A DNA stretch of 36,124 nt from an uncultured Lachnospiraceae bacterium (GTDB lineage: Bacteria > Bacillota > Clostridia > Lachnospirales > Lachnospiraceae): contig CAJUPF010000029.1 in the NCBI GenBank assembly GCA_910588565.1, positions 1 through 36,124 on the forward strand, read 5' to 3'. Shown here in pieces: positions 15,312 through 23,558 of this stretch; within the stretch, counting starts at the first letter, position 1, and every line of letters begins with the position of its first letter. Made by a program: the position numbers and the translations under genes. The notes beneath the pieces were generated by a model. The model saw only the letters and a list, made by a program, of their open reading frames with translations, was not told the origin of the DNA and did no database searches.

Positions 15312-16229
15312 ATGGATAAAATTGAAAAGAATTTATTAGAGCAGATAGCCGGACTTCATGAGGTTCCGGCAGGCGCCTACAACATACGTTCAAACGGTAA
15401 AATGGCGGGCCGGAATACAACTGCCAATATTGATATTGTTACAAAAGAAGACAAACAGGGCATTGATATTGTGATCAAGCCCGGCACAAAGCGGGAAAGT
15501 GTCCATATTCCTGTTATTTTAAGCGAGAGCGGTTATCAGGAAATGGTCTACAATGATTTCTATATTGGAGAAGACTGTGATGTTACTATCATTGCGGGCT
15601 GCGGTATTCATAACTGCGGCGTGGATACTTCAAAGCATGATGGCATTCATACGTTTTATGTAGGGAAAAATGCCAGAGTGCGTTATGTGGAAAAGCATTA
15701 CGGCGAAGGGGATGGAAACGGCGAAAACGTTATGAACCCGATGACCGTGGTCTACTGCGATGAGAACGCCTGTATGGAGATGGAAACAACCCAGATTAAA
15801 GGCATTGATTCTACAAACCGGATTACAAAGGGAGAATTAAAGGCGGGCGCTACATTTGAAGTACATGAAAAGCTGATGACACATGGAAAACAGTATGCAA
15901 GAACAGAGTTTGAAGTGGATTTAAATGGAGAAGGGTGCAGTACGAATGTAATTTCCCGTTCTGTGGCAAGGGATACTTCCAAACAGGAATTTTTCTCTAA
16001 AATCAATGGAAATGCATCCTGTGCCGGGCACAGCGAATGTGATGCGATTATTATGGATGATTCCTGCGTTACGGCAAGTCCGCAGCTTACGGCGAATCAT
16101 ATAGACGCCGGGCTGATTCATGAAGCGGCGATTGGGAAGATTGCAGGAGAGCAGCTGATAAAACTGATGACGCTTGGGCTGACAGAGGAAGAAGCGGAAC
16201 AGCAGATTATCAGTGGATTTCTGAAATAA
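15312..16229 (+). CDS. sufB: SufB/SufD-family scaffold protein (SmsB-like)
   Basis: 305 residues, shorter than classic SufB (about 465) because the N-terminal region is missing. The beta-helix core is intact, with the C-terminal family signature SHSECDAI-like stretch (AGHSECDAIIMDD...LTANHIDAGLIHEAAIGKIAGEQLIKLMTLGL). Cysteines in the core (AGCGIHNCGVD and SCAGHSEC) are candidates for cluster binding. The ATG at 15312 has AAGAGG at good spacing; the in-frame ATG at 15294 would add six residues with a weaker SD. It partners SufC, and this pair probably forms a B2C2 complex. Followed by a strongly structured region. Confidence 0.9.
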   Translation: MDKIEKNLLEQIAGLHEVPAGAYNIRSNGKMAGRNTTANIDIVTKEDKQGIDIVIKPGTKRESVHIPVILSESGYQEMVYNDFYIGEDCDVTIIAGCGIHNCGVDTSKHDGIHTFYVGKNARVRYVEKHYGEGDGNGENVMNPMTVVYCDENACMEMETTQIKGIDSTNRITKGELKAGATFEVHEKLMTHGKQYARTEFEVDLNGEGCSTNVISRSVARDTSKQEFFSKINGNASCAGHSECDAIIMDDSCVTASPQLTANHIDAGLIHEAAIGKIAGEQLIKLMTLGLTEEEAEQQIISGFLK

Positions 16230-16237
16230 GACAGAAA

Positions 16238-16330
16238 AAAGCCGCCCTTTTTGCCACAGAAAAACGTCCCGGGGGCGTCTGTCAGCGTAATACCAGAGTA
16301 GAACAAAACCATCTGGTATTGGGCGGCTTT
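16238..16330 (-). terminator. Large-loop terminator for the flagellar-type gene
   Basis: Read on the minus strand, GCCGCCC (16327-16321) pairs with GGGCGGC (16247-16241), the latter followed by six T (16240-16235). The 73-base interior carries two more hairpins, unusual for a simple terminator. Confidence 0.5.
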
Positions 16331-16362
16331 CGCTACAGTGGAGCCAAAGGCGACTGTAGCGC

Positions 16363-16388
16363 TGATGCGGCAATGGCGCATCATTTTT
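16363..16388 (+). terminator. Terminator of the suf operon
   Basis: TGATGCG (16363-16369) pairs with CGCATCA (16377-16383), loop of seven, followed by TTTTTG. It overlaps the last codons of the minus-strand gene ending at 16381. Confidence 0.55.
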
Positions 16389-16794
16389 GAAGAAAGCGAA
16401 AACGTTCTTCCTCTTCTTGTGAGGAGAAAATGGCGTTTCCGGAAATATTTGATTTGCGAAGGCATTTGCTGCATAAGCTTCCGAATGCGATTGCTTCTCC
16501 ACATTGCTGGCAGTGTAAGGTTTCCATCTTTTCCTCGTGTTGAAGCTCTTTGTACTGGATTCTTCCTTCCCGAATCCATCCTCTTACTCTGGAACGTGGA
16601 ATCTGGAATTCTTCTGCAACATCGAACTCTGTTACGTCATTTTCCCGGATAAAATCTTTGACTTTGGAAAAGAGCAGGCGTTCTTTGCAGGTGGGACATA
16701 CTTCATCTGTGTAGTCCTTTGGAAGATTGCAGTGGCATTCTGAGCAAATCCGGATTTCGTTATCAAATATTGTTTGTACTACGCGTGTTGCCAT
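16381..16794 (-). CDS. YvyF-like flagellar operon protein (zinc-ribbon/HTH)
   Basis: 137 residues from the ATG at 16794-16792 (AGGGGGG upstream); longer in-frame starts lack an SD. Two CxxC pairs near the N-terminus (ICSEC...CPTC) make a zinc ribbon. A central helix-turn-helix follows (VTEFDVAEEFQIPRSRVRGWIREGRI), then a second CxxC pair set (LHCQQCGEAI...LCSKC). This order matches the TIGR03826/YvyF family, encoded beside flgM in the late flagellar region of Firmicutes and thought to regulate motility. Here it is isolated from other flagellar genes. It has an extended -10 promoter directly upstream. Confidence 0.82.
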   Translation of the reverse strand: MATRVVQTIFDNEIRICSECHCNLPKDYTDEVCPTCKERLLFSKVKDFIRENDVTEFDVAEEFQIPRSRVRGWIREGRIQYKELQHEEKMETLHCQQCGEAIAFGSLCSKCLRKSNISGNAIFSSQEEEERFRFLQK

Positions 16795-16818
16795 ATGTAT
16801 AGGCCCCCCTTCATATTT

Positions 16819-16827
16819 AGTATACCA
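16819..16827 (-). promoter_or_regulatory. Extended -10 promoter of the YvyF-like gene
   Basis: TGGTATACT on the minus strand, a TGn extended -10 with TATACT at 16824-16819. No good -35 is visible. The leader would be about 20 bases. Confidence 0.5.
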
Positions 16828-16855
16828 CAATCGCATATGGAAAGGGAAGTCACTT

Positions 16856-17656
16856 ATGAATTTTTCTGATAAAAATATAACGGAACCCATTGCTGTCTTT
16901 GACTCCGGCGTGGGGGGAATCAGCGTGCTCCGTGCTTTGTTAAGAGAGATGCCAAATGAAAATTACTGGTATTATGGAGATTCGGCAAATGCCCCTTATG
17001 GTACGAAGAGACTGGAAGAAGTGCGTGCTCTGACGATTTCCCATGTAGATAGTTTTATTTCTAAAGGGGCAAAGGCTGTAGTCGTAGCCTGCAATACGGC
17101 TACAAGCGCCGCTGTCCGTCTGCTGCGGCAGAAATATCCGGATGTGCCGATTATTGGGATTGAACCGGCGCTGAAACCGGCCGCCCTGTCCGGGAATCAT
17201 CCGAATGTGATTGTAATGGCGACGCCGATGACAATACGGGAAGAAAAGTTCCACAATCTGCTGGAACGGTATATGGATGTGGCGCATATTATTTCACTGC
17301 CCTGTCCGGGGCTGATGGAATATATTGAACAGGGGACGATTCGCGGCGCAGAGCTGGAACAGTTTCTGATAAAACTGTTTGAACCATTTGACAAAGAAAA
17401 GCTGGACGCAGTTGTCCTCGGGTGTACCCATTATCCTTTTGTCAGCCGGGAATTGAAGAAAATTCTGGGCGGCAGTGTCCGGCTGTTTGACGGAGGCCCC
17501 GGAACAGCACGGGAGACAAAACGCCGTCTTGCCAACGCAGGACTGCTGAATCCTGGCCAGACAAGAGGAACAATACAGTTTGATAACAGCAGTCCTTCAA
17601 AAGAGAAGCAGGAACTTTGTATGAAACTGTTAGATGCGCCGATGGAAGAAGATTAA
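16856..17656 (+). CDS. murI: Glutamate racemase
   Basis: 266 residues. Makes D-glutamate for peptidoglycan in the cytoplasm. The two catalytic cysteines are in VVACNTATSAA and LGCTHYPF, and the N-terminal phosphate loop is AVFDSGVGGISVLRAL. The ATG at 16856 has AAGGGAAG six to seven bases upstream; the 43 codons before it read in the intergenic and antisense flagellar sequence and are not coding. The TAA (17654-17656) shares three bases with the stop of the convergent TraX-family gene. Confidence 0.94.
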   Translation: MNFSDKNITEPIAVFDSGVGGISVLRALLREMPNENYWYYGDSANAPYGTKRLEEVRALTISHVDSFISKGAKAVVVACNTATSAAVRLLRQKYPDVPIIGIEPALKPAALSGNHPNVIVMATPMTIREEKFHNLLERYMDVAHIISLPCPGLMEYIEQGTIRGAELEQFLIKLFEPFDKEKLDAVVLGCTHYPFVSRELKKILGGSVRLFDGGPGTARETKRRLANAGLLNPGQTRGTIQFDNSSPSKEKQELCMKLLDAPMEED

Positions 17657-18435
17657 GGCAGGATGAGGAAACCTGCCAGATACAGCAAAAACAGATGGAC
17701 AGGATAAAACAAGTAGAAGAAATATTTGAAAAAGACGCCTTCCGGAGCAGAACTTCTTTTTCCATTGTACCTGCTGATCAGCGGAACCGCGGCAAACGCG
17801 GTAATTTCCAGCGGCGACATAAGGCATAGAATAACACTGGCCAGGGAAACGGAGATGATTCTGTTTTTGCGAAATTCATACAGGGCGGCAATGACAAGAA
17901 CCCCGATATAATCATAATCTGTTTTTAAATACAAGGCTGCGCCCATGCCAAAGAGCAGAAACAGCAGCCGGAAGAATGCCTGGGCGGCTTTTTTTTCTGC
18001 AAAAAAAGTTTCAGCCCATGCAAATCCCCGGATGGTAAGAAGCCCAATCAGCAGAGTGAAAAAGACGTTCTGGGCATTCGGATAGTACAGACTGCGGTGA
18101 AATGCCAGATCAAAGGGAATTTCAGAAATCAGTGCAAATGCGGCAAGGCGTACGCAGTATTTATTCAGATTTCTGGTATGTAAAAATCCTTCGATAAGCA
18201 GAAAACAGAAAATCGGAAATGCGATCCGCCCGATATAGCGCAGAAGATAATAAGGAATGGCCTGTTTGGGGCAGGCAGAAAGTAAGGAACTTGTCGTCCA
18301 GGAGGTGACTCCGGCGGCGACGGCAGCTTTTGTAAGAAATGGCTGTACAAGGCTCGCCCCAATGTGATCGAGCAGCATGGCGGCGATGGCCGCGGTTTTT
18401 AAAACGGTTCCGGAAAGACCTTTTGATTCTGTCAT
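17653..18435 (-). CDS. TraX-family membrane protein
   Basis: 260 residues from the ATG at 18435, with AAAGGAGT at good spacing. Integral membrane protein with about seven to eight hydrophobic helices. The start KTAAIAAMLLDHIG is typical of the TraX family (LKxIAxxxMxIDH), followed by RYIGRIAFPIFCFLLIEGFLHT. TraX of plasmid F acetylates pilin; chromosomal homologues in Firmicutes are probably acyltransferase-like membrane proteins of unknown substrate. The stop overlaps that of murI by three bases, with no space for a dedicated terminator. Confidence 0.87.
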   Translation of the reverse strand: MTESKGLSGTVLKTAAIAAMLLDHIGASLVQPFLTKAAVAAGVTSWTTSSLLSACPKQAIPYYLLRYIGRIAFPIFCFLLIEGFLHTRNLNKYCVRLAAFALISEIPFDLAFHRSLYYPNAQNVFFTLLIGLLTIRGFAWAETFFAEKKAAQAFFRLLFLLFGMGAALYLKTDYDYIGVLVIAALYEFRKNRIISVSLASVILCLMSPLEITAFAAVPLISRYNGKRSSAPEGVFFKYFFYLFYPVHLFLLYLAGFLILP

Positions 18436-18448
18436 AAAAAATACTCCT

Positions 18449-18477
18449 TTAATATCTATAATATAAAATATTATAAT
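18449..18477 (+). promoter_or_regulatory. Promoter of the NYN-domain gene
   Basis: -35 TTAATA (18449-18454), a 17-base spacer and a perfect -10 TATAAT (18472-18477). The -10 shares the palindrome ATTATAAT with the divergent promoter. Confidence 0.5.
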
Positions 18478-18498
18478 GATTTTGGGGAAAGAATACAA
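18470..18498 (-). promoter_or_regulatory. Promoter of the TraX-family gene
   Basis: On the minus strand, -35 TTGTAT (18498-18493), a 17-base spacer and a perfect -10 TATAAT (18475-18470). Its -10 overlaps that of the divergent promoter, so the two cannot be occupied at once. Confidence 0.65.
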
Positions 18499-18531
18499 AT
18501 GTTTTGTTGGACAATTAGGAGAGAAGATAGT

Positions 18532-19536
18532 ATGGAAGATAAACGATATGCCGTTTTGATTGACTCAGAAAATATTTCGGCCAGATATATTACGGCGATT
18601 CTGGATGAAATGACGAAATACGGTATTGTTACCTATAAAAGAATCTATGGAGACTGGACGAACAACCAGGCTTCAAAATGGAGAAAGGAGTTGCTGGAAA
18701 ATTCGATTACGCCGATTCAGCAGTTTTCCAATACAGCGGGGAAGAATGCGACGGATTCGGCTCTGATCATTGATGCGATGGACATCCTTTATACAGCAAA
18801 TGTACAGGGATTCTGTATTGTTTCCAGTGACAGCGATTTTACCAAACTGGCCAGCAGGCTGCGGGAATCCGGCATGGAAGTGATTGGAATGGGAGAAAAC
18901 AAGACGCCGCGTTCTTTTAAAGCGGCCTGTTCTGTATTTACCAATCTGGAAATCCTGCTGGAGCTGGATGCGGAGAGAGCCAAGGAGAACAGCTACCAGA
19001 AGGCAAATATGGATGAAAAAACCATTAAAGAAGCAATTGTAGAGATTATTGTAGAAAATGAAAACAATGGTAAGAAAACAGGGTTGGGAGAGCTTGGCAA
19101 TTCCCTGCTGAAAAAGTATTCGGACTTTGATGTGCGTAATTATGGCTATAGCTCCCTGTCAAAATTTATAGAAGAAATGGATGATACATTTACTCTGTAT
19201 AAAAAAGAGACGACGATTCTTGTGGTTTTGAAAGATGATGGATTAAAGCGGGGACAATTGGAGGATTATATCCTGGAATGTGTGCGGGAATCGAATGGGG
19301 AAGGCGTAGATTTGGCGGCAATGGGGCAGAAGATTCACAAGAAATATCCGGATTTTAAGGTAAAAGAATATGGGTACTCTACATTCCAGAAGTTTATATC
19401 CCATATTTCGGGACTGGAGCTTGTGTCTGAAAATGAGACGGTGAAACGGGTTGTTGAAAAAGAAACAGAGGAACCTAAGCCGATGGGCGGCCCTTTTAAA
19501 GCAGCCCTGGGCAGAAAGAAAAAAGAGAAAAAATAA
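18532..19536 (+). CDS. NYN-domain protein with two OST-HTH/LOTUS domains
   Basis: 334 residues. Residues about 1-145 are a NYN (LabA/DUF88, PIN-like) domain with the acidic residues of a metal-dependent RNase: AVLIDSENIS, NATDSALIIDAMD and CIVSSDSDFTKLA. Two OST-HTH/LOTUS modules follow, about 163-235 (IKEAIVEIIVENENN...VRNYGYSSLSKFIEEM) and about 248-310 (LEDYILECVRESNGEG...VKEYGYSTFQKFI), which bind RNA in other proteins. A Lys-rich tail ends the protein. The architecture suggests RNA binding or cleavage; the target is unknown. AGGAGA supports the ATG at 18532 over 18499. A terminator follows. Confidence 0.88.
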   Translation: MEDKRYAVLIDSENISARYITAILDEMTKYGIVTYKRIYGDWTNNQASKWRKELLENSITPIQQFSNTAGKNATDSALIIDAMDILYTANVQGFCIVSSDSDFTKLASRLRESGMEVIGMGENKTPRSFKAACSVFTNLEILLELDAERAKENSYQKANMDEKTIKEAIVEIIVENENNGKKTGLGELGNSLLKKYSDFDVRNYGYSSLSKFIEEMDDTFTLYKKETTILVVLKDDGLKRGQLEDYILECVRESNGEGVDLAAMGQKIHKKYPDFKVKEYGYSTFQKFISHISGLELVSENETVKRVVEKETEEPKPMGGPFKAALGRKKKEKK

Positions 19537-19554
19537 AAAACGCTATAAGAATAG

Positions 19555-19584
19555 GATCTCGCAGATAAAGCGGGATCTTTTTTT
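19555..19584 (+). terminator. Terminator of the NYN-domain gene
   Basis: GATCTCGC (19555-19562) pairs with GCGGGATC (19570-19577) with one wobble and a seven-base loop, followed by seven T. Confidence 0.88.
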
Positions 19585-19597
19585 GTAATGGTATGCT

Positions 19598-19646
19598 GGC
19601 AGAATCCCTTTTTGGGCAGGGGACTGCCGCAAAGAGGGATTCTGCC
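19598..19646. repeat. Long hairpin between the NYN gene and pyrG
   Basis: GGCAGAATCCC (19598-19608) pairs perfectly with GGGATTCTGCC (19636-19646), and the stem continues inward with small defects to a GGGA loop, about 20 pairs in all. It lies 11 bases past the pyrG stop in the minus direction but has no T-tract on either strand. Confidence 0.5.
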
Positions 19647-19657
19647 GCTAAGGCATA

Positions 19658-21262
19658 TTATCTTGGATTTTTAATCGCTGCTTCAATAAATCCGCGGAAT
19701 AACGGATGCGGGCGGTTCGGCCTGGATTTCAGTTCTGGATGCGCCTGCGTGGCAATAAACCATGGATGGCCTGGCAGCTCGATCATTTCGATAATCCGCC
19801 CATCCGGTGAAATACCGCAGAGATTCATGCCGTGTTCCGATAAAGCGTTGCGGTAGTCGTTGTTGACCTCGTAACGGTGGCGGTGCCGCTCATGAATGGT
19901 TTTTTCTCCGTATAATGCGAAGGTTTTGGAAGTGTCGTCCAGTACGCAGGGGTAAGAACCAAGACGCAGGGTGCCGCCGATATCTTCAATGCCGTCCTGA
20001 TCCGGCATCAGGGAAATCACAGGATGCGTGGTATTGGGATCAAGTTCGATGCTGTGGGCGTCATTCATCCGGCAGACATTCCGTGCAAATTCGATAATGG
20101 CTACCTGCATACCAAGGCAGAGCCCAAGATAGGGAATCTGGTTTGTCCTTGCATAGTTGGCGGCAGTGATCATACCTTCTACACCACGGGTGCCGAAACC
20201 GCCTGGAACGATAATTCCCTGCACATTACCCAGAATTTCCTGTATATTTTGCTCATTTAACTGTTCTGAGTCGACCCATTTCAGGTTGACTGTGGCGCGG
20301 CTGGCAATGCCGCCGTGTTTCAGCGCTTCCACAACAGAGATATAGGCGTCATGGAGCTGGGTGTATTTGCCCACCAGGGCGATCGTCACTTCTTTATCCG
20401 GATGACGAAGATCATTTACCATACGTTTCCAGTCTTCCAGATTCGGTTCGGGGCAGTCTAATTTCAGACAGTCGCAGGCAACTTTGGCAAGCCCTTCTTT
20501 TTCCATTGCAAGCGGCGCCTCATAGAGATATTCCACATCCAGGTTCTGTAAGACGTGATTGCTCGGCACATTGCAGAACAGGGCAATTTTATCTTTCAGA
20601 TTCTGCTCAAGAGGCTGTTCGCTGCGGCATACGATAATATCTGGCTGGATTCCCATTCCCTGCAGATCTTTAACGCTGGCCTGCGTAGGCTTGGTCTTTA
20701 ATTCGTCGGAAGCCTTGAGATAGGGGATCAGGGTAACGTGAATCAGTATCGCGTTCTCATGTCCGATATCATGCTGGAACTGGCGGATCGCCTCTAAAAA
20801 CGGCTGGCTTTCAATATCGCCGACTGTTCCGCCGACTTCAATAATCGCAATGTGGGTGTCGTCTGTGGTAAAGTTGCGGTAAAAACGGTTTTTTATCTCA
20901 TTTGTAATATGGGGAATGACCTGAACGGTGCCGCCGCCAAAATCACCCCGGCGTTCCTTCTGCAGGACAGTCCAGTAGATTTTGCCGGTTGTAACATTGG
21001 AATTTTTAGTCAGGCTTTCGTCGATAAAACGTTCATAATGTCCTAAGTCCAGATCCGTTTCGGCACCATCGTCTGTGACGAAAACTTCACCGTGCTGGAT
21101 GGGGTTCATAGTTCCCGGGTCAATGTTAATATAGGGGTCAAATTTCTGCATGGTAACTGTGTATCCCCTGGCTTTCAGCAAGCGGCCCAGAGAAGCGGCT
21201 GTAATTCCTTTTCCCAGGCCGGATACAACACCGCCGGTGACGAAAACGTATTTTACAGGCAT
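19658..21262 (-). CDS. pyrG: CTP synthase
   Basis: 534 residues, the normal length. Makes CTP from UTP, ATP and glutamine. The N-terminal synthetase domain has SGLGKGITAASLGRLL (P-loop) and the conserved DPYINIDPGTMNP. The C-terminal class I glutamine amidotransferase domain (from about 295) has VPGGFGTRG, the nucleophile Cys in YLGLCLGMQ, and the His/Glu pair near the end (FIATQAHPELKSRP). SD AAAGGAGG lies five to six bases before the ATG. The upstream region has a TATAAT (21311-21306, minus) but no GGGC start run of the B. subtilis pyrG attenuator. Confidence 0.97.
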   Translation of the reverse strand: MPVKYVFVTGGVVSGLGKGITAASLGRLLKARGYTVTMQKFDPYINIDPGTMNPIQHGEVFVTDDGAETDLDLGHYERFIDESLTKNSNVTTGKIYWTVLQKERRGDFGGGTVQVIPHITNEIKNRFYRNFTTDDTHIAIIEVGGTVGDIESQPFLEAIRQFQHDIGHENAILIHVTLIPYLKASDELKTKPTQASVKDLQGMGIQPDIIVCRSEQPLEQNLKDKIALFCNVPSNHVLQNLDVEYLYEAPLAMEKEGLAKVACDCLKLDCPEPNLEDWKRMVNDLRHPDKEVTIALVGKYTQLHDAYISVVEALKHGGIASRATVNLKWVDSEQLNEQNIQEILGNVQGIIVPGGFGTRGVEGMITAANYARTNQIPYLGLCLGMQVAIIEFARNVCRMNDAHSIELDPNTTHPVISLMPDQDGIEDIGGTLRLGSYPCVLDDTSKTFALYGEKTIHERHRHRYEVNNDYRNALSEHGMNLCGISPDGRIIEMIELPGHPWFIATQAHPELKSRPNRPHPLFRGFIEAAIKNPR

Positions 21263-21620
21263 AGGTAACCTCCTTTAGTAAGCTCGATAATAATGTAACC
21301 AATATATTATACATCTTATTTTAGAAAAAATCCAGATGGGAGAGGGGAGAAATTTTCATAGGGGTGGGAGTTGTTCAAAAGGAATGCTCGGGGGTGCCTG
21401 CGGGTTTTCTTTAGAAAAACTTTAGAAAAAAACAATAAAAGTTCACGAACTCCGTATTGCTTTTAAAACCGACAGCACATATAATAGAGAGTAACGGTCA
21501 GACGGAAGGGTGTGGCTGCTTAAGTATGTGGTAATTGACAGTTAGGGTGATTTTGGAAATTCCGCTGTGAATATATATGCAGGAGAATTTGCGGGCGCCC
21601 GGTGTTATACGGAGGAGATT
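21263..21620. promoter_or_regulatory. Divergent pyrG/ftsH intergenic region with the ftsH promoter
   Basis: 358 bases without a gene. The ftsH promoter is TTGCTT (21457-21462), a 17-base spacer and TATAAT (21480-21485), giving a leader of about 130 bases. A weak pyrG -10 lies at 21311-21306 on the minus strand. The palindrome GTTCACGAAC (21441-21450) sits seven bases before the ftsH -35 and could be an operator, but it is not a LexA or CtsR box. The rest shows nothing recognisable. Confidence 0.6.
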
Positions 21621-23543
21621 ATGGATAATCAGGAACCAAACAACCAAAATAATAATCGTAATAACAAAAACGGACAGGTAATTATGATATTTATCCTGGT
21701 ATCGCTGTTTGCGTTGTTTATTATGAGTATTGTATCGAACCGGGTCAGCCGGCAGTTTAACCAGGAGATTTCCTATACGGAATTTTTGAAAAAAGTGGAA
21801 GCCGGAGAAGTGGAAAGTATTAAATATACCGGAACACAGATCAATATTACGGAAAAGACGGAAAAGGATACGCTTTATAAGCAGACGTATTATACGGGTA
21901 TGGTAAGCGATACAGATCTGATTCCGCTGTTAAAGAAGCATAAGGTAGAGATTTATGGGTATATTCCGGATAATACTTCTACCTGGATCTATAATATTTT
22001 AAGTTTTGTGATTCCGCTGGCTTTGGTCTGGGTACTGCTGGCTTTTCTGATGCGGCGCATGGGCGGCGGAGGCGGCATGATGGGCGTTGGCAAGAGTACG
22101 GCCAAGGTATATGTGGAGAAGTCTACCGGCGTGACTTTTAAAGATGTGGCCGGACAGGATGAAGCAAAGGAATCCCTGCAGGAAGTGGTGGATTTTCTGC
22201 ACAATCCAAAGAAATACCGGGATATCGGCGCGAAGCTGCCAAAAGGCGCCCTGCTGGTAGGACCTCCGGGAACCGGTAAGACGCTGCTTGCCAAGGCGGT
22301 TGCCGGAGAAGCGAAGGTGCCGTTTTTTTCACTGGCTGGTTCGGATTTTGTGGAGATGTTTGTGGGAGTAGGCGCTTCGAGGGTAAGGGATTTGTTCAAG
22401 GAAGCCCAGAAGCAGGCGCCCTGTATTATTTTTATCGATGAAATTGATGCGATTGGTAAGAGCCGTGATTCCAGATACGGAGGTGGCAATGATGAGCGGG
22501 AACAGACGTTAAACCAGCTCCTGGCGGAGATGGATGGATTTGACACCTCGAAGGGGCTGTTGATTCTGGCGGCGACGAACCGGCCGGAGGTTCTTGATAA
22601 AGCGTTGCTTAGGCCCGGACGGTTTGACCGGAGGATTATCGTGGATCGCCCGGATCAGAAGGGCCGTCTGGAGACATTGCGGGTACACGCCAAAGATGTG
22701 CTGATGGATGAGACGGTAGATCTGGAAGCGCTTTCCCTTGCGACAGCCGGCCTGGTGGGATCTGATCTTGCCAATATGATTAACGAGGCAGCGATTAACG
22801 CGGTGAAAAATGGCCGGAAGTTTGTAAACCAGTCGGATTTGTTTGAAGCGTTTGAACTGGTGGCAGTAGGCGGCAAAGAGAAAAAAGACCGCGTGATGAG
22901 TGAGAAGGAGAAGCGGATTGTATCCTATCATGAGATTGGCCATGCAATGGTAACCGCATTACAAAAGGATACGGAGCCGGTACAGAAGATTACGATTGTT
23001 CCCAGGACAATGGGAGCATTGGGCTATACGCTGCAGACGCCGGAAGAAGAGAAATTTCTGGATACGAAGGAAGAGCTGTTAGCCAAGATCACGACATTTA
23101 TGGCGGGACGTGCCGCAGAGGAAATTGTGTTCAAATCCGTGACCAGCGGCGCGGCCAATGATATCGAACAGGCGACCAATATTGCCAAATCCATGATTAC
23201 CCGGTTTGGTATGTCAAAGAAATTTGGTATGATGAGCCTGGTTACGGTAGAGAGCCAGTATTTAGACGGCAGGGCGGCGATGAACTGTGCGGAGAAAACG
23301 GCGGCGCAGGTCGACAAGGAAGTGCTTAAGATTATCAATTCCTGTTATGCAAAGGCCATTAAGCTTTTGACCGAGAACCGCGAAGTATTGGATAAGCTGT
23401 CTGATTATCTCTATCAGAACGAGACGATTACCGGTAAACAGTTTATGAAGATTTTCCGTGAATTAAAAGGACTGCCGGAACCGGAAGAAGAAAAGCCGGA
23501 ACTTGGAACGCATATTGATATGATAGCGGATGATAAGCAATAG
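21621..23543 (+). CDS. ftsH: ATP-dependent zinc metalloprotease FtsH
   Basis: 640 residues from the ATG at 21621, which has a GGAGGAGATT leader; the 18 codons before it are not conserved-looking. Membrane-anchored AAA protease for quality control of membrane and regulatory proteins. Two membrane helices (about 20-39 and 120-140) flank the extracytoplasmic domain. The Walker A GPPGTGKT is near residue 214, Walker B is CIIFIDEID, and the second region of homology is ATNRPEVLDKALLRPGRFDR. The zinc motif HEIGH lies at about 437-441. Length and order are standard. Confidence 0.97.
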   Translation: MDNQEPNNQNNNRNNKNGQVIMIFILVSLFALFIMSIVSNRVSRQFNQEISYTEFLKKVEAGEVESIKYTGTQINITEKTEKDTLYKQTYYTGMVSDTDLIPLLKKHKVEIYGYIPDNTSTWIYNILSFVIPLALVWVLLAFLMRRMGGGGGMMGVGKSTAKVYVEKSTGVTFKDVAGQDEAKESLQEVVDFLHNPKKYRDIGAKLPKGALLVGPPGTGKTLLAKAVAGEAKVPFFSLAGSDFVEMFVGVGASRVRDLFKEAQKQAPCIIFIDEIDAIGKSRDSRYGGGNDEREQTLNQLLAEMDGFDTSKGLLILAATNRPEVLDKALLRPGRFDRRIIVDRPDQKGRLETLRVHAKDVLMDETVDLEALSLATAGLVGSDLANMINEAAINAVKNGRKFVNQSDLFEAFELVAVGGKEKKDRVMSEKEKRIVSYHEIGHAMVTALQKDTEPVQKITIVPRTMGALGYTLQTPEEEKFLDTKEELLAKITTFMAGRAAEEIVFKSVTSGAANDIEQATNIAKSMITRFGMSKKFGMMSLVTVESQYLDGRAAMNCAEKTAAQVDKEVLKIINSCYAKAIKLLTENREVLDKLSDYLYQNETITGKQFMKIFRELKGLPEPEEEKPELGTHIDMIADDKQ

Positions 23544-23558
23544 TAAGGATGAGCGGCC

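Larger units (their letters stand above)
16230..16388. ncRNA. Highly structured region after sufB (candidate RNA element)
   Basis: Five stems can be drawn on the plus strand: 16238-16247 with 16321-16330 (ten perfect pairs) enclosing 16264-16269/16273-16278 (six pairs) and 16289-16296/16313-16320 (eight perfect pairs); then 16331-16339/16353-16361 (nine perfect pairs, with GCC/GGC nested inside); then a terminator at 16363-16388. It lies between convergent genes. It could be a 3' UTR structure, a composite two-way terminator, a small mobile repeat or an independent RNA. I do not recognise a known RNA family and see no internal promoter. Confidence 0.4.

Noticed and set aside
16118..16652. Overlapping ORFs on both strands across the structured region after sufB
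   Set aside because: They are open by chance over sufB, the structured spacer and the YvyF-like gene, lack SD sites and run antisense to well-supported genes.
21299..21311. B. subtilis-type pyrG attenuator with a GGGC start
   Set aside because: The likely start region on the minus strand is AT-rich with no G-run and no leader terminator before the pyrG ATG.
21441..21450. GTTCACGAAC as a LexA (SOS) box before ftsH
   Set aside because: The Gram-positive LexA box has the half-sites in the opposite order (GAAC then GTTC with four bases between).
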